In this document: positions 16,717 through 25,590 of the stretch, piece by piece
Numbering within the stretch: the first letter of the stretch is position 1
Layout of the letters: each line of letters opens with the position of its first letter
Assembly: GCF_003115845.1 (NCBI RefSeq)
Contig: NZ_KZ819023.1
Location: forward strand, 210,920 to 274,919
Direction of reading: 5' to 3'
DNA from: Brenneria roseae subsp. roseae
Lineage (GTDB): Bacteria; Pseudomonadota; Gammaproteobacteria; Enterobacterales; Enterobacteriaceae
DNA length: 64,000 nt
Made by a program: the position numbers and the translations under genes
Notes under the pieces: generated by a model
Told to the model about the DNA's origin: nothing
Database searches by the model: none
Seen by the model: the letters and a program-made list of their open reading frames with translations, nothing else

Positions 16717-18225
16717 ATGCAAGAACTATCCATGCTTGCAGATGGCTTCATCGCATTGTTCAATCACCCTACGGCGCTGTTGTTATCCGTGTTCGGCGTG
16801 TTTCTGGGCATTATGGTGGGGGCGCTGCCCGGTCTTACCGCCACCATGGGGGTAGCCATTCTGCTGCCGTTTACCTTTGGCATGGATCCGGTGACCGGTC
16901 TGCTGATGATTAGCGGGGTATTTTTCGGCGGCGTGTACGGCGGTTCCATCATCGCCATTCTGCTGAGGATCCCTGGCACGCCCGCCGCGGCGGCCACGGC
17001 GATTGACGGTTATGAGCTGACCAAACGGGGAGAAGGCGGCAGCGCGTTGGGGATCGCCATCATCTCCTCCACTATCGGCGGCACCATCAGCGTTTTGGTG
17101 CTGGTCTTCCTGGCGCCGATGCTTGCCCGCATCGCCCTGAAATTCAGCGCCGCGGAAAATTTCGCGCTGGCGATATTCGGCCTGAGCATCATTTCCAGCA
17201 TTGCCGGCAAATCGATGATTAAAGGGATTATCGCCGGTTTCATCGGCTTGCTCATCGCAACCGTCGGGCTCGATCCCATGACCGGGTTCCCCCGTTTCAC
17301 CGGCGGATTTCCCGAGCTGATGAACGTTCCCTTTATTCCGGTGATGATTGGCCTGTTCGCCGCATCCGAAGCGTTTAAAGGTATGGCGGAAACCGATCTG
17401 GTCAAGAAAAGCGCCGTCGCGATTGGCAGCGTAATCCCCACCAAGGCCACGATCAAGCGTTGTCTGGCGACCATTCTGCGTTCGTCGGGCATCGGCGTTT
17501 TCATCGGCACCATCCCCGGCGTCGGCGCGGAGATCGGGGCTTTCGTCGCCTATAACGAGGCCAAGCGCTTCAGCAAAACCCCGGAAAACTTCGGCAAAGG
17601 CGAAATCACCGCCGTCGCCGCCTGCGAAGCCGGCGCAAACGGCTGTACCGGCGGCGCCATGCTGCCGATGATGACGCTGGGGATCCCCGGCGACGCCGTC
17701 ACCGCGATCATGCTGGGCGCCATGACGCTACAGGGACTACAGCCGGGGCCGATGCTGTTCAAGGAACACGGCGATATGGTGTTCACCATTTTCGCCGGTA
17801 TGCTGTTCTGTTACGCCGTCATGCTGATCATGGGGCTGGGATCGCTGAAGCTGATCGTGAAAATGCTGCAAATCCCGAAACCCATTCTCACGCCGCTGAT
17901 CATGGCGCTGTCCATCATCGGCACCTACGCCATCAACAACAGCATCTTCGATATCGGCATCATGCTGGTGGCCGGCGTCGTGGGCTACGTGATGGCCAAG
18001 TTCGAATTTCCCCCCTCGCCGGTCGTACTGGCGCTGATTCTGGGGCCGATGGCGGAAAGCAACTTCCGCCGGGCGATGTCGATATCCAACGGCAGCATGG
18101 ATTTCATCTATACCCATCCCATTACCGCGGTCCTGCTGGGGCTGGCGGCGTTCACCCTGTTGTATCCTATTATCCGCAGCGTCATCAGGCACTTTAAAAC
18201 TTCCGCCAGCCGCGCTGCCAGATAA
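16717..18225 (+). CDS. Tripartite tricarboxylate transporter large subunit (TctA)
   Basis: 502 residues, about 11-12 membrane helices. TctA motifs are clear: GALPGLTATMGVAILLPFTFG, FFGGVYGGSIIAILLRIPGTPAA (part), and the second half repeat GTIPGVGAEIGAFVAYNEAK. It is the cation-coupled transport subunit that works with TctB and the binding protein TctC. Start ATG at 16717 after AGAGG. A strong GC-rich stem-loop follows the stop, so this is the operon end. Confidence 0.92.
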   Translation: MQELSMLADGFIALFNHPTALLLSVFGVFLGIMVGALPGLTATMGVAILLPFTFGMDPVTGLLMISGVFFGGVYGGSIIAILLRIPGTPAAAATAIDGYELTKRGEGGSALGIAIISSTIGGTISVLVLVFLAPMLARIALKFSAAENFALAIFGLSIISSIAGKSMIKGIIAGFIGLLIATVGLDPMTGFPRFTGGFPELMNVPFIPVMIGLFAASEAFKGMAETDLVKKSAVAIGSVIPTKATIKRCLATILRSSGIGVFIGTIPGVGAEIGAFVAYNEAKRFSKTPENFGKGEITAVAACEAGANGCTGGAMLPMMTLGIPGDAVTAIMLGAMTLQGLQPGPMLFKEHGDMVFTIFAGMLFCYAVMLIMGLGSLKLIVKMLQIPKPILTPLIMALSIIGTYAINNSIFDIGIMLVAGVVGYVMAKFEFPPSPVVLALILGPMAESNFRRAMSISNGSMDFIYTHPITAVLLGLAAFTLLYPIIRSVIRHFKTSASRAAR

Positions 18226-18229
18226 ACGT

Positions 18230-18257
18230 CGGCGCGCCCTGTGTACAGGGCGCGCCG
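18230..18257 (+). terminator. GC-rich stem-loop after tctA
   Basis: CGGCGCGCCCTG pairs perfectly with CAGGGCGCGCCG (12 bp, loop TGTA), beginning five nucleotides after the tctA stop codon. No T-run follows; it may act as a terminator or 3' barrier for the operon. Confidence 0.6.
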
Positions 18258-18364
18258 CAAATCTACCGTCTGGATGCTCGATTGTGTTCCCACGGCGCAT
18301 CCATCACCGCGGGGAATGGCCCCGGCATGGTTTACTGGAGAGAGAAGGGGGGTATCTGTATCGG

Positions 18365-19513
18365 TTAACGTGGCACCTGTAATCCGTGCTCGAGGCCGCG
18401 GGTAAAGACCACTTGCCATAATTGAATGTCTCTGGCCCGAAATGCGCCGGCACAGGCGTTAAGATAATAAACAAACATTCTTTTGAAGCGTTCGGAATAA
18501 TTCTCTTTCAACTGAGGCCACCCGGCGAGGAAATTCTGATGCCAGGCCATCAGCGTTTTATCGTAATCCGAACCGAAGTTATGCCAGTCTTCCATGACAA
18601 AGTATTTTTCACTCGCGCTGGCAATCTGTTTTACCGAGGGAAGACATCCATTGGGAAAAATATATTTGTTAATCCACGGATCGACGTTATGAGCCGTTTG
18701 ATTGGCGCCGATGGTATGAAGAAGAAAAATACCGTCCGGTTTCAGGCAACGGTTGGCGACCTCAAAATAAGTGGCGTAATTTTTCGGGCCGACATGTTCA
18801 AACATGCCCACGGACACGATGCGGTCATACTGCTGATGTAAATCACGGTAGTCCTGCAACAGAATATGGATGTCCAGATTACCGTAGTGCTTTTCCGCAA
18901 AGGCCTGCTGCTCGGCGGAAATGGTCACGCCATGAACGGTGACGCCATAGTGCTGCGCCGCATAAGCCGCCAGCCCGCCCCAGCCGCAGCCGATGTCCAG
19001 CAGCGTCATGCCCGGTTGGAGTTGCAACTTATTACAAATCATGTCCAGCTTATCCCGCTGGGCATCGCATAGGTTATCGGCCCGCTTCCAGTACCCGCAG
19101 GAATATTGCATGTAGGGATCAAGCAGGTGACAGAACAGGTCATTGCCCAGATCATAATGTTCTTTCCCCACGATCCAGGCGCGTTTCCTTGACTGGAGAT
19201 TGGTTAGCCGGGCGATGGCAATGCGCAGAATGTCATTAACGCGGGACGGCATTTTTTCATCGAGATGGGCGCGCAGTATTCGGTGAAAGAACATATCCAG
19301 CCTGTCGCAATCCCACCAGCCGTCCATATAGCTTTCTCCCAGCCCGATGGAACCTTGTTGTAATACTCGTTTGAAAAACGAAGAGTGGTTAACATGAATA
19401 TCCCAGGGTTCCGCACCGTTAATGGTCATGCCGGATTGGGTGAGCATATCGTCTGCGATACGAAGCCATTCGTTCTTATCATCGCAGCTATTGACCGCGC
19501 ATATATTACTCAT
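18365..19513 (-). CDS. Cyclopropane-fatty-acyl-phospholipid synthase, second copy
   Basis: 382 residues, full length (E. coli Cfa is 382). It transfers a methylene from S-adenosylmethionine to unsaturated acyl chains in membrane phospholipids. Seen: SLGLGESYMDGWWDCDRLDMFF-type N-domain (here SIGLGESYMDGWW), the SAM site LLDIGCGWGGLA, KEHYDLGNDLF, FEHVGPKNYATYF and C-terminal YYLNACAGAFRARDIQLWQ. A paralogue at 37725-38876 sits at the usual cfa position beside ribE, so this one is the extra copy. It is divergent from an AraC regulator 312 nt away that may control it (inference). AGGAAG precedes the ATG. Confidence 0.92.
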   Translation of the reverse strand: MSNICAVNSCDDKNEWLRIADDMLTQSGMTINGAEPWDIHVNHSSFFKRVLQQGSIGLGESYMDGWWDCDRLDMFFHRILRAHLDEKMPSRVNDILRIAIARLTNLQSRKRAWIVGKEHYDLGNDLFCHLLDPYMQYSCGYWKRADNLCDAQRDKLDMICNKLQLQPGMTLLDIGCGWGGLAAYAAQHYGVTVHGVTISAEQQAFAEKHYGNLDIHILLQDYRDLHQQYDRIVSVGMFEHVGPKNYATYFEVANRCLKPDGIFLLHTIGANQTAHNVDPWINKYIFPNGCLPSVKQIASASEKYFVMEDWHNFGSDYDKTLMAWHQNFLAGWPQLKENYSERFKRMFVYYLNACAGAFRARDIQLWQVVFTRGLEHGLQVPR

Positions 19514-19825
19514 AGTCTCTTCCTGGTTTAACAGTGAATCGCGTTGTTATCCGCTAACAGTAATAGATCTCTTTGCCTTGCATAAAAGCAGCGTTGCTGC
19601 CTTCCGCCTGATTCAGGTCATTGCGTACTGATTGTGGGGGTAAGGAAAATTAATGATCCTGGATATAAGCGGGATGCATCGCCAGTTTCCTGTTCTTTTT
19701 GAAATCTCAAATAGGGATGATTTATTATCAGGTAATTGCACCGGCCTGTATTATCATGAAAGGACAATTTATGTCGATTAGCGGCCATACCATACCCTTC
19801 CCGTTTCCCACTTTATGAGGACGCG
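19514..19825. other. Divergent intergenic region, second cfa copy / AraC gene
   Basis: 312 nt without a gene. Both promoters must lie here. I see no strong palindrome, only a small GCAGC-GTT-GCTGC repeat near 19590. Confidence 0.4.
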
Positions 19826-20590
19826 ATGATTCAGCTTGTTGCGGCTCCTGAGCGGCTGACGCTGCCTCGTTCCGTCTATTTCCGCACCTGCCGGTGGGGA
19901 AAAGGCGTACTCGTCGAGCAGCATCAACACCCGTTTGTCGAATTTCTGTACGCGCGCGAAGGGGGGATGCGGGTAGAAATCGAGGGAAGGACGCTGATTG
20001 TGCCGGTTTTCTACGGCATATGGATCCCGGCGAACGTGCCGCACCGCGTTCTGACCACCAGCGACGTGCTGTTGGAAAGCCTGTATATCGAACAGGATTT
20101 CGTGGCGATCAATCACAATAGTTGCCGGGTGGTGCAGATCAGCAGCTTCGTCAGAGAATTCATTCATTATGCGACAGAGCATGTTCCGGAACAGTATGAC
20201 AGCGCCGGGGATGACGGCATGCTGGTCAACGTGCTGATCGCGCAGATCCAGAAACTGCCGGATGCCGGTTTTTCTCTGCCATGGCCTGGCTCTCCGGCAT
20301 TGATGCGGGTATGCCGGGAAATTCAGGAAACCCCGGATGAAGGACACAGTATTGATCAGTGGGCGGCCAACGTCGGGATGTCGGTACGCACCTTTTCACG
20401 TCGTTTCAAAAAAGAAACGGGGGTAGCCTTCAGCGAATGGAAAAAACGGATGCGGCTGTTGGAGTCGGTGATCATGCTGAAAAATAATTGCAGCGTAACC
20501 CAGGTGGCTTTGGACCTGGGCTACTCCAGCACCGCATCTTTCTCCTATGCCTTCCGGAAGATGTTCGGCGTACCGCCGACCCGTTATTAG
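19826..20590 (+). CDS. AraC-family regulator with cupin N-terminus
   Basis: 254 residues. N-terminal cupin-like sensor (about 15-85, with HQHPFVEFLYAREGGMRV and WIPANVPHRVL) and C-terminal double HTH (about 155-252: SIDQWAANVGMSVRTFSRRFKKETG, then VTQVALDLGYSSTASFSYAFRKMFG, quoted as landmarks). This arrangement resembles the NimR/YeaM type. GAGG lies just before the ATG. Neighbours are a divergent cfa paralogue and a convergent hydrolase operon; which it regulates is not shown by the sequence. Confidence 0.88.
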   Translation: MIQLVAAPERLTLPRSVYFRTCRWGKGVLVEQHQHPFVEFLYAREGGMRVEIEGRTLIVPVFYGIWIPANVPHRVLTTSDVLLESLYIEQDFVAINHNSCRVVQISSFVREFIHYATEHVPEQYDSAGDDGMLVNVLIAQIQKLPDAGFSLPWPGSPALMRVCREIQETPDEGHSIDQWAANVGMSVRTFSRRFKKETGVAFSEWKKRMRLLESVIMLKNNCSVTQVALDLGYSSTASFSYAFRKMFGVPPTRY

Positions 20591-20684
20591 ACGTAACCAG
20601 CCTTTCCGGCGGCGCGGAATACCGCCGATGCATGTCGTATTCCGCCGCGTCCCGCCCATTCAGCCATATCCGCCTTCGATGCTG

Positions 20685-22052
20685 CTAGGCGGCGCCATCA
20701 TTCTGGAACGGGTTTTTGTTCTGCCGAAAGATCCATTCACGGATCGGCTCAATCGTGTACGCGATGCGCCAGGTGTTCCGGTGCCCGCTGGCGCCTTCCG
20801 CTGACTGATTTTCCGGGATGACGGTGCCTTTGCGGAAGGTCACGTAATTGATCGGACTGCCCTCGGCGTCTATTTTCTCGAAAGCGGCGCGGAATTGCTC
20901 CGGCGTCCAGGTTCCATCCCAGACGGCGCGGCTGATTTTCGCCCCGTCTTTTTCCAGCGCGGCCGTGATGGCGTTCTGTCCGGGATAAGCCTTATTGTCA
21001 TCCTGTGAGACCAGGATCCAGAGCTTCTGCCGGGCGAGCGGTTTCACCAGCGCGGGCTCCCATTGGCCTGCCACCAGGAATGACGCGGCGAAGAACGTCG
21101 GGTACTTGATGTCCATTGCGATCGACATCATACAGCCGCCCGACTGGCCGGTGGTGTAGAGCCGGTTACGGTCGATACGGTATTGCTCCGCCAGCGTATT
21201 GATGAGATTGATGGTGGTGTCCAGCATATCGGATGTTTGCGAATCGTCATCAGCGATGATTTCGGCATATTGGGGCGCCAGAACGAAGCATGGCCGTTTG
21301 GCCTGATCTTCAGGGCTTGCCCAGACTACCGCGCCCAGCCCTTGATATAGCGTGGTTGGCGTCACGTCACTGGTTGCTCCGGCATCGTGCATGAACAGCA
21401 CCAGCGGATAGGATTTTCCTGCGTCATAATCTTTCGGCACGAACAGGTTGTAGCGAAGTTTCTTGCCTGTCTTCGGGTCGTGGAATTCCAACTGCTGAAA
21501 ATCGTCAACGATCAGATTCTCGACCTTGGTCGTTTCCAATCCCTCGGTACTTGCGGGAATGGTATGACCGTCGCTCATCGTGACGGGTCCAGACTGAACG
21601 ACCCTGGCGGCGGCAGTTTTGTAGATAGTGTCATAGACCGGAATATCACCCGCCTTTCCGGGGCCCATGCCGCCAGAGGATTGCTTGCGATCTCCATTCT
21701 GCGACTGCACTTTCTCAGCAAGCAGGGCATTTTTATCCTCGGGCGACAGCGTAATGATGACGAAACGGCCTTCCGCTGCCCGGCCGGCGAAATCGGCTGA
21801 GGTGCTGGCAAACACGCCGGTGATGACGCGTCCCTCAACGTTGAAGCTTGCGGCAGACAGTTCCGCGCTATTGACTGGCGCATCGTACTCCACGGCGATC
21901 CCGGTCAAGCGGATTCCATCGCCGGATACCTGCGTAATGGCAGTCGCCCCTTTTGCGTACCGGGCGCCGTTTCGTGCAAAAACAGGCGCATTAATCGCAA
22001 TCAGCGCGCCGGCGCATACGCCCATGATCAGGAAGTCTCGACGTGATGGCAT
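20685..22052 (-). CDS. Tat-exported alpha/beta hydrolase (PHB-depolymerase-like esterase)
   Basis: 455 residues. The N-terminus MPSRRDFLIMGVCAGALIA is a twin-arginine signal. A ~100-residue all-beta-looking segment (about 35-140) precedes a hydrolase domain (about 180-440). Landmarks of the LpqC/esterase-PHB depolymerase group: LRYNLFVPKDYDAGKSYPLVLFMHD (part), nucleophile elbow YTTGQSGGCMMS (Ser in GQSGG), LWILVSQDDNKAYPGQ for the Asp, and a C-terminal His in GASGHRNTW. It follows the ceramidase-like gene with a 2-nt gap, so the two are translationally linked. The substrate is probably an ester outside the cytoplasm; the exact one is unknown. Confidence 0.8.
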   Translation of the reverse strand: MPSRRDFLIMGVCAGALIAINAPVFARNGARYAKGATAITQVSGDGIRLTGIAVEYDAPVNSAELSAASFNVEGRVITGVFASTSADFAGRAAEGRFVIITLSPEDKNALLAEKVQSQNGDRKQSSGGMGPGKAGDIPVYDTIYKTAAARVVQSGPVTMSDGHTIPASTEGLETTKVENLIVDDFQQLEFHDPKTGKKLRYNLFVPKDYDAGKSYPLVLFMHDAGATSDVTPTTLYQGLGAVVWASPEDQAKRPCFVLAPQYAEIIADDDSQTSDMLDTTINLINTLAEQYRIDRNRLYTTGQSGGCMMSIAMDIKYPTFFAASFLVAGQWEPALVKPLARQKLWILVSQDDNKAYPGQNAITAALEKDGAKISRAVWDGTWTPEQFRAAFEKIDAEGSPINYVTFRKGTVIPENQSAEGASGHRNTWRIAYTIEPIREWIFRQNKNPFQNDGAA

Positions 22053-22054
22053 TT

Positions 22055-23428
22055 TTAATCCTCTTTAGTTTTCGATGTGTCCATTTGCTTCAGTTTGCTG
22101 ATTATTGCAGCGGCCGCAGCCTCAGCCGCACCTTTTGCATACGGTGAGCTCCGTGCTTCGTAAGTGAATCGGTCGTAGCTTTGTGAATCGGGCATATACT
22201 TGGCGGCGCCATCGACCATCGTTGCCACCAATGTTTGCCTGTATGGCGAGTCAGCCCGGATTTGCGCGCCAATGCTTGCGGCAAGTTCAGGCTGCATACC
22301 GACCAGCGCCATGTCGCCGATACGTATCAATACGACCGGAACGGTCTGCTTCTCACCAATTTTGTAGTCGAAGGCGCTGACGGGACCGACTGGCTTGTTG
22401 CTTGGAGAAAAGTCCTGTGAGGTTACTTCCACACTCTCACGTCGTATGTCCAGCGCCGTTGCGGGCTCCATCACGATGTGCCGGGCGACGCGAACGACAT
22501 CTGCACCGAGGCGCTCACCGAGCAGATCCACCAGTATGAGGCCCGCTTCGTGGAGGTCAATTTGACCGACGCTGCCGTCTTCGTTAACGACATGCCGATT
22601 TGCCTGAAGATAAGGCGCCTGATCGCCCGCCGCACCGACGAGGAATAACGCGACTGCGTCTGAACCATAGTGCGTTTCGACATAACGCGCCGCCGCCCCG
22701 GCCAGATCGGCGGAAATCAGCCTTCCGCCTGTTTCGCGCTGTGAACCGTCGGTGATCGAGGATTGCACCGAAAAGTTCATCAGGATCGCCAGAGGCTTGC
22801 CGTCGAGGCTATCGACGCGTAGCACGCCGAGGAAGGGATCGGTGAAACCCGCTTCGTTAGCTCCCAACCACCATCCGTGCGAGGTGGGCGCGTCGCGGTT
22901 GATATTCACCCGGCTCGTGCCGGAACCGAAGCCCAGGCGCGCGGGCTGCAAGGTGGCGATGGCTTGCGTCGCCGCGATGCGCAGCGCGGTCTCGAAAGCG
23001 CTGCGCATCGCATCGTTGCGTGCGGTATCCGTACCAGGCGGCGCCTCTCCGGCCGAAAAGACGTGTGGCGTCGAGAAGGTGTGACTGGCGCAAATGATGG
23101 CATTCTCAGCCGGAACGCCGGTGATGGCGGTAAGAAGCGACTTCATGGCGGTAATGATTTCTTCCGGAATCGACGTCAGGTCAATGACAGTGACGCACAT
23201 CCGCTTACTGCCGTCATCCAGTAAAAGAACGCGGGCGGCAAGCGGATCGTGTTCGCCGACAAATCCGTCCAGGGGATAAAGGTCGTCGGAAAATACGATA
23301 TTAGCCCGACCGGCACCGGCTCTGAGTTTCGCCATATTCGTTGTGCCGGCATTCGTCGCGATAGGCCGGAGCAGCGCTGAAATGCCTATTCCAAGGCCGG
23401 TTATCAGGAATTCTCGTCGTGATTGCAT
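22055..23428 (-). CDS. Tat-exported ceramidase-like protein
   Basis: About 457 residues. MQSRREFLITGLGIGISALL is a twin-arginine signal. The mature part resembles the neutral/alkaline ceramidase N-terminal domain family: LRAGAGRANIVFSDDLYPLDGF at the start, ARVLLLDDGSKRMCVTVIDLTSIP, and ICASHTFSTPHVFSAG in the place of the zinc-site run usually written SHTHSGPG. Later come ISADLAGAAARYVE and LFLVGAAGDQAPY. One of the two motif histidines appears replaced by Phe, so metal binding may differ. Start chosen at 23428 (GAGAG upstream); 23440 is the alternative. Related lactonase/amidase-like members exist, so ceramidase activity is only a family guess. Confidence 0.65.
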   Translation of the reverse strand: MQSRREFLITGLGIGISALLRPIATNAGTTNMAKLRAGAGRANIVFSDDLYPLDGFVGEHDPLAARVLLLDDGSKRMCVTVIDLTSIPEEIITAMKSLLTAITGVPAENAIICASHTFSTPHVFSAGEAPPGTDTARNDAMRSAFETALRIAATQAIATLQPARLGFGSGTSRVNINRDAPTSHGWWLGANEAGFTDPFLGVLRVDSLDGKPLAILMNFSVQSSITDGSQRETGGRLISADLAGAAARYVETHYGSDAVALFLVGAAGDQAPYLQANRHVVNEDGSVGQIDLHEAGLILVDLLGERLGADVVRVARHIVMEPATALDIRRESVEVTSQDFSPSNKPVGPVSAFDYKIGEKQTVPVVLIRIGDMALVGMQPELAASIGAQIRADSPYRQTLVATMVDGAAKYMPDSQSYDRFTYEARSSPYAKGAAEAAAAAIISKLKQMDTSKTKED

Positions 23429-23683
23429 ATTGACTCTCATCTCATCTTACGCGCTGGCCTGGGGCTATTGTTCAACATAGAACGCCCACGCGGCATAGCG
23501 ATGGATTAGTTTACCCTGATTGCAGGGAATGGAAAAATGTACGGTGCAGAAGGCGACGTTTCCGGCGTGAGACAGCCGATAACCGGTGTGATATTGTTGA
23601 TTTTTATGGCGCGGGTTCACCGTGCTAATCCGTGCCCCCTTTAAAGCCGGGGACCAATTCATCCGGTCAATGGAGAAATTGAT
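23429..23683. other. Upstream region of the hydrolase operon
   Basis: 255 nt between divergent genes. A minus-strand open frame ends at 23465 with a protein-like tail (YRLSHAGNVAFC, ending in YVEQ); it could be a gene remnant but runs antisense through the DUF3861 gene, so I do not call it as a gene. Confidence 0.35.
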
Positions 23684-23968
23684 ATGAAACAACACCAATA
23701 CCGCATTACCATTGAGCATCTTGCTGATAAAAATGGTGTTCCTCCCGTTGAAGACAAGCAACTTCAATTCGAGGTGGGGAATCATGATGATATCTTCGCT
23801 ATTGTGGAACGAATGCGCCAACGCAGCGATTTTGACGAAGCCGCGGCAACGGCGTTTGCTGTTGGATTGAAACTGTTTGGCGAGGTTATGATGACCCATC
23901 GCAATCATCCATTATTTGCCGAATTTTCCCCGCATTTTCGTGATTTCATGCAGGCCCTTAAAAAATAA
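23684..23968 (+). CDS. DUF3861 small protein
   Basis: 94-residue cytoplasmic protein, N-terminus MKQHQYRITIEHLADKNG, mid-region DDIFAIVERMRQR, C-terminus SPHFRDFMQALKK. This matches the conserved DUF3861 family of proteobacteria; no biochemical role is known to me. GGAGA lies 6 nt before the ATG. It is monocistronic, with 142 nt to the antiporter gene. Confidence 0.78.
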   Translation: MKQHQYRITIEHLADKNGVPPVEDKQLQFEVGNHDDIFAIVERMRQRSDFDEAAATAFAVGLKLFGEVMMTHRNHPLFAEFSPHFRDFMQALKK

Positions 23969-24110
23969 TACGCCGATAAGGACCTCTGAATCTCTACAAT
24001 TATTGCCGTTTAATCCTGCTGAAAAATTGGCGATTTCAAATAGATATCCAGCCTTCTTCTCTATTAGCGATCATACTTACACCCGTAGATAGATCAAAAG
24101 AGGAGCAAAA

Positions 24111-25460
24111 ATGGGCTTTCTTGGCTGGACTGCCGTAACCGGCGGTTTATTACTGCTGATGTCGCTGGCGTCGGGTTGGATCAAGCGTGGTCCGATAACG
24201 GTGTTTGCGATTTATCTGGCGGCGGGGGTGTTATGCGGGCCGTGGGTGTTAAATCTGCTGCGGGTGGATATTGCCGCTCATGCGGAGCTGACAAAAAATA
24301 TCACTGAAATCGCCATGGCCGCTTCGCTGTTTATTACCGGTCTTAAGCTGAGGCTGCCGCTAAAAAGCCAGGGTTGGCGTATCGGTCTGCGGCTCGCGTT
24401 TCCCGGCATGCTGCTGACGGTCGCGGGCGCGGCCCTGGCGGCGCACTATTTTACCGGACTCTCCTGGCCGCTCTCACTGGCGTTTGGCGCGATTGTGGCG
24501 CCTACCGACCCGGTCTTGGCCAGTTTAATCTCGGTTAACGATGCCAGCGATAATGACAACCTGCGCGTCTCGCTTTCCAGCGAGGCGGGAATGAATGACG
24601 GCAGTGCTCTGCCGCTGCTGATGCTGGCGGTCCTGCTGCTGACCACGCCGGGCGGCGTATCGCTGGCGGCGTTCGGCCAGTGGGCGTTGGTGGACGTGCT
24701 GTGGGCGATTACCGCCGGGGTGGGAATCGGTTTCGCCATGGGCCGCTTTGTCGGCCAGTACGCCACGCATCTGCGCCATACCCATCAGGACGTTGCGCCG
24801 AACGATTTCCTGGCGCTGGCGCTGATTGCCCTGAGCTATGCCGCCGCACAGGCGCTGGATGCGTCAGGATTTCTTGCGGCTTTTGCCGCCGGCGTCGGGC
24901 TGCGCCGGGCAGAAATGCGCGTAGTCAATCGTCAGCCTGCCGATGAATTTTCCGACAGCGACAACCGCCCTCCCGCCGAGGTGATGGTCAATCCCCATAT
25001 CCGTCACGAACCGGGCGAAACCAATCCCACCAGTTCAGTTGGGTTAGTGGTGGGGGATGCCCTGTCGTTCGGCGATATGGTGGAAAGACTGTTTGCCGCG
25101 GGGATCATTATCGTGCTGGGCATCACGCTGGCTCAACACTGGGATCCGGCCGGTCTGCTGATGGGCGCTTTGCTGTTTCTGATTATCCGGCCGCTGTCGG
25201 TATGGATTGCCACTATCGGTATGCAGGCGCCGCGTGAGCAGCGGCTGATACTGGGATGGCTGGGCATTCGGGGGATCGGCAGCATTAACTACATTGCCTG
25301 GGCCTATACCCACGGACTGGCCGGTGACGAGGTAACAAGAATGGCTGATATGGCCTTTACGCTGATCGTCGCCAGCGTGGTGGTGCATGGCATGTCGGTG
25401 ACACCGCTGCTCAACTGGCGACAGACCAAAATCACCGCCCGGAAGCGCGATAAAGACTGA
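24111..25460 (+). CDS. CPA1-family Na+(K+)/H+ antiporter
   Basis: 449 residues, about 12 membrane helices and no large cytoplasmic tail. CPA1 landmarks: LFITGLKLRLPLKSQGWRIG, the ion-site run GAIVAPTDPVLASL, and LSSEAGMNDGSALPLL, followed late by LGWLGIRGIGSINYI. It would exchange cytoplasmic Na+ or K+ for protons at the inner membrane. AGGAG lies 6 nt before the ATG. A hydrophilic insert (about 270-310) separates the two helix bundles. Ion preference cannot be read. Confidence 0.88.
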   Translation: MGFLGWTAVTGGLLLLMSLASGWIKRGPITVFAIYLAAGVLCGPWVLNLLRVDIAAHAELTKNITEIAMAASLFITGLKLRLPLKSQGWRIGLRLAFPGMLLTVAGAALAAHYFTGLSWPLSLAFGAIVAPTDPVLASLISVNDASDNDNLRVSLSSEAGMNDGSALPLLMLAVLLLTTPGGVSLAAFGQWALVDVLWAITAGVGIGFAMGRFVGQYATHLRHTHQDVAPNDFLALALIALSYAAAQALDASGFLAAFAAGVGLRRAEMRVVNRQPADEFSDSDNRPPAEVMVNPHIRHEPGETNPTSSVGLVVGDALSFGDMVERLFAAGIIIVLGITLAQHWDPAGLLMGALLFLIIRPLSVWIATIGMQAPREQRLILGWLGIRGIGSINYIAWAYTHGLAGDEVTRMADMAFTLIVASVVVHGMSVTPLLNWRQTKITARKRDKD

Positions 25461-25590
25461 TCGGCAACGGTCCGCTGCATTTTCCCTTCATCCCCTTCAC
25501 CAAACAACAGCCTCACCGGCGGCAGGTCGCATCGCCACCGCCGGGCAGGCGTAAGCGTCATGGCAAGAGTGGATTGAATGACGGCGTGGC

